Source of the DNA: Ophiura sarsii
Lineage: Eukaryota > Echinodermata > Ophiuroidea > Amphilepidida > Ophiuridae
NCBI GenBank assembly: GCA_035610835.1
Contig: CM069443.1
Span: 61,884,480-61,948,479, forward strand
Reading direction: 5' to 3'
DNA: 64,000 bases
Shown here: piece by piece, positions 49,081 through 64,000 of the stretch
Numbering within the stretch: position 1 is the stretch's first letter
How the letters are laid out: each line of letters opens with the position of its first letter
The notes under the pieces: generated by a model
Databases searched by the model: none
What the model saw: the letters and a program-made list of their open reading frames with translations, nothing else
Told to the model about the DNA's origin: nothing
Translations under genes and position numbers: made by a program

Positions 49081-49446
49081 GCAGTACATGTTCAATTTCT
49101 ACTTGGTCATATTAAATCGTTTTGCACCCCAACTTCCAAGGGGTTGTCGGCATGTTTTTTTAAAGTTCAATGTTTTTATGTGGGAGCAGCAGCTTCATTT
49201 CGCATTTTATCTCTTTTGAAAATTGATCAAATGCGAAACGGGCTCACTGCACAAATGAGCAGTTTTGTGTAAATGTCTTGATTTCGCTTGATTTCGTTTC
49301 GAATTGTTTCGTTTCGCAAAGTATCAAAAGCCGTAAAATGCGATTTAGACCGTGTTTGTGAATGAACGGATATAAACTTTACGCCAATCAAGGCGTATTC
49401 TTAACCGGCGGTTTTACGCGTCGCGAGGCCGGTGGTTTTACTTTTA

Positions 49447-49890
49447 GGGAGCACATACCTAAATAGGTATCGCGACACGCTATCGTCGCGATCAATCAAA
49501 GTTGAGTACGACAATAGTTCCTATTTGACGGTTTATGATATAATTTTTCACTAATATGTTGTGTTTGAAATGTGTAGTTGATGTTCTGACATTTAAACTA
49601 GGTGATTTGAGGTCAATTTTAATTTCACGGACCGATTTACACACGCGGTGATATCCAGACCGGAGACCGAATTTAGGTAGGCATATCACCACGTTGTTAT
49701 GCGGCGGCTTATAGCAAAAAAAGTGCACGAGAAAGTTTGCTTCATATTGAGATATGTTGTAGATTACCCTTGTGAGTAAAACATATCAAAATTTCATTGA
49801 AATTTTATGGCTAATTTAGAAACTAGAGCCATTTAAGTAAGCCTTTTTTAACAGTAAAGTCTATGGAGAGCGTCTTGGTGCTGTGCTCCC
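49447..49890. repeat. Block A of A-B-B'-A' duplication
   Basis: Begins GGGAGCACATACCTAAATAG and ends CTGTGCTCCC, so its ends are short inverted repeats. TTA occurs at both outer edges. Almost identical to 50936-51402 apart from a 23-bp deletion and rare substitutions. Confidence 0.92.
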
Positions 49891-50412
49891 TTATAGCGCC
49901 AGGTGCCCGATCTCCCGCGTGCTCCGATCCAGTGTAGGTGTATTACACAATGCAATAAATAAAAGTCGGGTTTCACCCAAATCTATGCGTTTTGATATCT
50001 ACTGGGCAGTGTATTTATGGCATAGGCCAACTTTGTCCGGTTTAAAAAACAGGGGGGGGGGGGGGGGGGGGTGTGGTTGCTCTTTTTTAAACAAAAACAC
50101 GGCGTTATTTCAGTTGATGTGTTATAGGTGGGTTAGGTCGACATAATCAGAGACTGATCGAAATCAAAATCAGTTGGATTTGAGTCAAAAAGTTTGAATT
50201 TCGTGAGTGTAGGCCTAACAAATCAAAGCGTGCCGCGTCTAGAGTCAAAAAACGGAAAATAATAGTGATTTTACGGAAGATGCGGCCTCCGTGATCAGAT
50301 CATATTTCAAAAACGGATTGTTCAATTGTAATTTTATTTGGCTAGTTTGTTCAAAATTTCACGCTGAAAAAGTTGATATCAATTTTGAATGATTTTGAGC
50401 AAATTTGTGCTC
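49891..50412. repeat. Block B of A-B-B'-A' duplication
   Basis: Begins TTATAGCGCCAGGTGCCCGA and ends GAGCAAATTTGTGCTC. It is followed directly by a nearly identical copy. Contains a G18 tract. Confidence 0.93.
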
Positions 50413-50927
50413 TTATAGCGCCAGGTGCCCGATCTCCCGCGTGCTCCGATCCAGTGTAGGTGTATTACACAATGCAATAAATAAAAGTCGGGTTTCACCC
50501 AAATCTATGCGTTTTGATATCTACTGGGCAGTGTATTTATGGCATAGGCCAACTTTGTCCGGTTAAAAAACAGGGGGGGGGGGTGGTGTGGTTGCTCTTT
50601 TTTAAACAAAAACACGGCGTTATTTCAGTTGATGTGTTATAGGTGGGTTAGGTCGACATAATCAGAGACTGATCGAAATCAAAATCAGTTGGATTTGAGT
50701 CAAAAAGTTTGAATTTCGTGAGTGTAGGCCTAACAAATCAAAGCGTGCCGCGTCTAGAGTCAAAAAACGGAAAATAATAGTGATTTTACGGAAGATGCGC
50801 CCTCCGTGATCAGATCATATTTCAAAAACGGATTGTTCAATTGTAATTTTATTTGGCTAGTTTGTTCAAAATTTCACGCTGAAAAAGTTGATATCAATTT
50901 TGAATGATTTTGAGCAAATTTGTGCTC
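50413..50927. repeat. Block B', tandem copy of B
   Basis: Differs from B mainly in poly-G length and GCGGCC/GCGCCC at about 50800. Confidence 0.93.
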
Positions 50928-50935
50928 TATAAATA

Positions 50936-51402
50936 GGGAGCACATACCTAAATAGGTATCGCGACACGCTATCGTCGCGATCAATCAAAGTTGAGTACGA
51001 CAATAGTTCCTATTTGGCGGGAAAGAGAGTTATTTTTTGACGGTTTATGATATAATTTTTCACTAATATGTTGTGTTTGAAATGTGTAGTTGATGTTCTG
51101 ACATTTAAACTAGGTGATTTGAGGTCAATTTTAATTTCACGGACCGATTTACACACGCGGTGATATCCAGACCGGAGACCGAATTTAGGTAGGCATATCA
51201 CTACGTTGTTATGCGGCGGCTTATAGCAAAAAAAGTGCACGAGAAAGTTTGCTTCATATTGAGATATGTTGTAGATTACCCTTGTGAGTAAAACATATCA
51301 AAATTTCATTGAAATTTTATGGCTAATTTAGAAACTAGAGCCATTTAAGTAAGCCTTTTTTAACAGTAAAGTCTATGGAGAGCGTCTTGGTGCTGTGCTC
51401 CC
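50936..51402. repeat. Block A', direct copy of A
   Basis: Keeps 23 bases (containing GCGGGAAAGAGAGTTATTTT) that block A lacks. The deletion in A lies between short TTTGRCGG repeats. Confidence 0.92.
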
Positions 51403-51404
51403 TT

Positions 51405-51637
51405 TAGCGCCGCTCCGTTTCATTCGCTGGTAATGTCTGCGCGGTACTTTTGCGTAACGCGTAAGCTGGCGTTATCAAAGACGCAACCGCGACTGCGTAT
51501 AGGCAACCGTTGTCATAGACGCGCAAACACAACTGCGAAAGTATACACAAATCAAGACAAGATTATTAATGCTTCGTTTTATGCTGGCTTTTTCTCGATA
51601 TTAATTGCGAATTTGCGGAGAAAATTGTTCAGTTAAA
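51405..51637 (+). promoter_or_regulatory. CpG-rich upstream region of the three-exon gene
   Basis: CpG-dense sequence with CGTAACGCG, GACGCAACCGCG and TAGACGCGC directly before the predicted ATG. No TATA box seen. GGCAACCGTTGTC and GTTATCAAAGACGCAAC resemble RFX X-box halves, but spacing is not canonical. Promoter role is inferred from position and composition. Confidence 0.4.
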
Positions 51638-60182
<8,545 letters not shown>

Positions 60183-60309
60183 GTAGAAATGGGTGTGGGT
60201 TATGGGTGGTTGCATTTGGGGGCAGAAAATGAGGTGTTCAAATTGATTCTTTGGGAAGTCTTTGGAAACGTGCGGCGTCAGCAGCTTGATTTAAAAGCGT
60301 AGGTTCCTT

Positions 60310-62695
60310 AAGTCTTGTCACACGTCATCTGGTTCCAATGATGTTTCGACTCATTTGCATGATTATAGGAATGTTTAACTAATCTATGTGTATATAAGAT
60401 GTTTCTAAATTAGTCCAAAAGTGACCGATCCTGAAATCTTGAACAAGGTCCCTGGTGAAGCTACACCTCCTTCCGTTTCGATGTCTACTATTCCAGGTCG
60501 AGTAACATACAACCAATTTGGGCTCATGAGACTATGGAGTGTTTCACCATAGTTTCATGATATGGGATGCAAGGCACATATTGAAGCTAAGCAACATATA
60601 CATATTTTGCTTACCGGTGGCATAACAAGACAGGATATAGCTCCATCATGTCCATGCATACATGGAGTCCTTGTTTGGTTAAGCGATAGCCTACAAGGTC
60701 ATAGGTGGATAGATGTATTGTCCACTATATATGGATGAAGCTGACATGATGATGTAATGATGAGGTACTGAAACGTGCCTGCTATCGTCGAGGGCAAATG
60801 GAGGGGGAATGTGGCTGAAAGTAAAGGGTCCTAGAGCAAATCAGATGGACGCATTATGGAAAATGGACACGGTGGGGCAATAAGACCCTAACCAATCCCA
60901 TTGGGAACTCAGGTCTCAGGATAGACTGACAATGGGATCTCATTTAATGACATGGTCCTGGAATGTCATATTGACTCGCACTTTGACTACAGCAAAAGGG
61001 GATTATTGGGTATCCCTTATTTGCAGTGATGTGAGTCTATGGGTTAGACTAGCCTTTGAATGTTGGTGATGGATGAATCATACGCTTATTCTCGAAGCTG
61101 TAGATTCGCATTGATGCCACCATACCTGACCACAGGTCTAACACTCAATTAGTCTTGGTAAGAAATGCACAAAATGAACCCGATCGTATGATTCGTTCAT
61201 GATAGGATGTCCGCATTAGGAACCTTTGGTACGGGCGAAACATATCTGGAAGTCCTAGGACATCGCCGAATACTCACGCACTCGCACGAAACAAAGCTAA
61301 TCCTCTGGCGTAGGCGGAACATACTCGTAAGTTGGTGGCGTTTCGTGTGATCTTGGGTAAGTTATCCGTGAAGGTCATATTGTGTATGGCTTACTTTGAG
61401 AGTGTAAGAGATCCTGCCGACCGGGATCCTTGCAGACCTGTGGTGGTGTCGTCGTTGAGGTAAAGTCTTGAAGTCGTCAATCGATGAACCAAAGGTTTAT
61501 CGATGACATCGGGTTCTGAGTTTGACTGCCTTAGTTGACTAACTTGAATATTTCATGATGAAGTATCATTGTCACTAGTACAATAAGTAGGCTTAGGTCC
61601 TGTGTTTGCACACCAGGTTCAAGTCTAGCCTACGTACGTGGCACCCCAGGGGGGCCAGTCAAACATAATGGTGTACACACGCGTGACCAAATTTTTTCCA
61701 GACACCCCCTAAACAAGTTTTACCCTGCAAGCAAAATTACCCCCTAAACAAGTTTTTAGCGCGCTTTCCTTGCAAATTTTGATCCCTAAACAAGTTCTTG
61801 CCAGAATATGACCCCTAAACAAGTTTTGTCTATTTGCGATTATGACGCTGTAGAGACGAGTGACACACATGCATTCTCAAATTGGAAATGAGACGCTCAA
61901 AAGAAATCGCAAAAACGGGGATAACATTCTTCTGGGAACGGAGAACAAAACAAGTTACCCTAAACACGTTCGACAGGTATTTTAAGCCACCCTTTTTCTT
62001 GAAAATCAGCGTTTTTGATACCCTTAACGCGTCACTCGCGTGACGCGTCCAACACTGAAAAAACACCCCTTTTTACGCGTTTTTTTGGTCACGCCTGTGT
62101 ACACTATTATGTTTGACTGGGCCCCCCGGGCGTGGCACCTATTATACCTGGGTTTGCTTAGCCATGGTGGCCATTGCACTTAGGCAATTTTTTTGGCTTG
62201 TTAATTGTCAAATCACTGCCTCTTTTAGTGTGCTCTTTTACCAGTTTACTCACTCGGGTAACAAAGAAGCAATCATGGCATTGGTAGTGTGTGGCAAATT
62301 GTGTCTTGTCTTATTTTGAAGACCATGAGGGTTTTCATTGTGCCATTGAACTATCCGTGTCATAACACCTGGAAGAGGTGTTTGCCATTGCTTAAATTGG
62401 CATCGGGATAGTAGGCCAACTGGCTGATGTAATTTTGGGTTATATGGGATAGAAACTAGAAGCCTATGTCCCGAATTGTATTTTGGGAAGGTTATTCGTC
62501 CTAGAAGAGAATAAGCAATGCGGCATGAACGGGGCGGGATGTGCTTGACCAGGGACCTTGTTCAAGATTTCGAGATCGGGCACTTTCAGAATAATTTAGA
62601 AACATTGTATATACACATAGGTTGGTTTAACATTCCTATAATCACGCAGATGGGTTGAGACGTACCTTTGGAATCAGGTTACGCGTGTCTAATTG
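60310..62695. repeat. Diverged 2.4-kb inverted repeat
   Basis: TGATTATAGGAATGTTTAAC and AATCTTGAACAAGGTCCCTG in the left arm (60310-60455) appear inverted at 62560-62695. Weaker homology continues inward for at least 300 bases per side. No coding sequence seen. Likely a large old foldback or palindromic duplication just downstream of the gene. Confidence 0.75.
61646..62130. mobile_element. TIR element nested in the inverted repeat, 9-bp target duplication
   Basis: Left end CCAGGGGGGCCAGTCAAACA, right end TGTTTGACTGGGCCCCCCGG (with ATAATGGTGTACAC mirrored as GTGTACACTATTAT). CGTGGCACC flanks both ends (61637-61645, 62131-62139). Interior repeats CCCCTAAACAAGTTTT four times. An 8-9-bp duplication suits hAT, P or MuDR types. 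Confidence 0.88.
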
Positions 62696-62699
62696 ATGG

Positions 62700-64000
62700 C
62701 TTTCATACTGTAGACAATACGTGATCATGCAAATCAGTCTAGACGCGTCGCGATTTTCTAATCAAGCCTAACACGATACATCACATTATGGCTAGCCATC
62801 ATGCATGACTATTCTAATCATCAACGACCTGCCACATCGTATTAGTTCTACAGTATATGATATCACAATCCTTGATGATCTAACTTTCCCAAAGAATCTC
62901 TTGTTGAACCCGTGCCGACGATGAACTTGACGACAAAAAGACTAACACATCAAGATCTTAATTCAAAGTCTGCTTAAGCGAAAGATACGGAAATGGTGAT
63001 GTCCTACTAATCGCAATTCTTTCAATGAGAATATATTTCGCCATCTACTCCATATCTTTTTACTATAGTAGCAGTCAAGTTCATCATGTTGTCTTAAACG
63101 ATCTGCTATAATCCGTTTGTTGGCCCTACTAATTCAGGCTCAACTTTCCATACTTCGATTCGATTGACTTCATTGAATCTTCCAAAGTTTTCAGAAAATC
63201 TCAGACAAATCGCGCCAACATGACTATCTTTCTTCCACAAAACTCACTTGCCTTTTGCATTCATATCCACCTCACAGTACTGATTATCCATAATCTTCCA
63301 TTCATATCTTCACTGTGTCATCTTCTGTCCAACACATTGATTACCTGACTGAATTATATCGTACACAAATTAACTATTTGCATGTGTTTCTAAGGGAGTG
63401 TATTAATTAGCTATGTTGCGTGTGTATACTATTGCATATAAGATGGTTTCTTTGAATGTTTGATAATCCAGTAATTCATGTGGGGTAGGATTGGGGTATT
63501 ATTACATTGTGTCTATCCGACCGACATGATCATTAAACATTGTTGTTACATAACATTATGTGTCTGTATGTGTCCATCATTTTCTCTTTGTTATTTAAGT
63601 TGTGATCTCATGCATTACACAAAAGATGATGATGAATTGTGCTTGAGTGATTGAAAGAAAAAATGATAAAAATAATCAGGAAAAAAAGAAAAGAAAAAAA
63701 AGAAAAGAAAATAAACTGAAAATAATGTTCCAACAAAGTCCCTTCAACATGTTCACAGTGCCTATCTAAAGCTATCTTCAGAAGATGGTTTCGAAGGGGA
63801 AATGAATAATAAAGAAAATGAAGAAAAAAAGGGAATAAAGAATAAAACAAAGGAATGAAAAGAAGATGAAAAAGAGGGAAACCGAAAAAAATATAGTAAT
63901 AGTAATTAAAAAGTGATTTTCAAGGGCTATCTTCAGTAGATAGCTTAGTAATGGTGCGTGCAAATATGCAAACGGTCTGATCGTAACATGAGAGGATACT
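62700..64000. other. Non-coding; purine-rich tract at the right edge
   Basis: 63650-63900 is dominated by AAAGAAAA-like purines. GCTATCTTCAGAAGATGGTT at 63770 and GGCTATCTTCAGTAGATAGC at 63924 are related short repeats. No gene seen. Confidence 0.5.

Noticed and set aside
49492..51240. Paired 76 to 78-codon minus-strand frames
   Set aside because: They are the same frame in duplicated blocks A and A'; no motif, start context or splice sites.

Overview
The window looks like nuclear DNA of a marine invertebrate animal. It is AT-rich with long intergenic stretches. It has a Pol III-type tRNA-Asn, spliced exons with GT..AG borders, remnants of several non-LTR retrotransposon groups and a Penelope-like element, and many short non-autonomous DNA transposons. 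An invertebrate deuterostome (echinoderm or hemichordate type) is my best guess, from the repeat style and the very frequent octamer TAGGCCTA; this is inference, not proof. No bacterial, plasmid or CRISPR features are present.

Layout. 1-1.1 kb: a decayed LINE reverse transcriptase entering from the left edge. 3-6.4 kb: a CTAGTC motif array, then two copies of a 0.61-kb palindromic MITE with TA target duplications in opposite orientations. 7.5-13.5 kb: a Penelope-like remnant, a CR1/L2-like LINE on the minus strand, a 0.4-kb foldback element and a second minus-strand LINE tail. 13.8-18.6 kb: a diverged segmental duplication in which one copy preserves the empty site of a MITE, with an RTE-like LINE tail between the copies. 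18.7-25.3 kb: several minisatellites, including a 0.93-kb array of a 20-bp unit.

23.4-38.3 kb is a 14.9-kb segment with inverted ends (CCCAGATAGCAA / TTGCTATCTGGG). It is flanked on both sides by that same 20-bp minisatellite and holds AACGTTGGC motif arrays at both ends. Inside lie a 2.9-kb region with 17-bp inverted ends and unusual spaced motifs, a broken transposase-like gene, nested hAT-like elements, two candidate exons and one apparently intact tRNA-Asn. It may be one giant mobile element.

38.9-51.4 kb: more terminal-inverted-repeat elements, SINE-like copies, microsatellites, and a four-block A-B-B'-A' duplication ending just upstream of the only convincing protein gene.

51.6-60.2 kb: a three-exon plus-strand gene, about 414 residues, all junctions phase 0. 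It has a CCGCC cysteine cluster followed by an Arg/Trp-rich segment, four 23-residue in-frame repeats and a very acidic tail. I do not recognise its family. Its introns hold a foldback element with a 440-bp (TGAT)n tract and three further DNA transposons. 60.3-62.7 kb is a diverged inverted repeat with a younger element nested in it. The rest is non-coding. Most long open frames in the window are reading-frame artefacts of tandem repeats and were not annotated.
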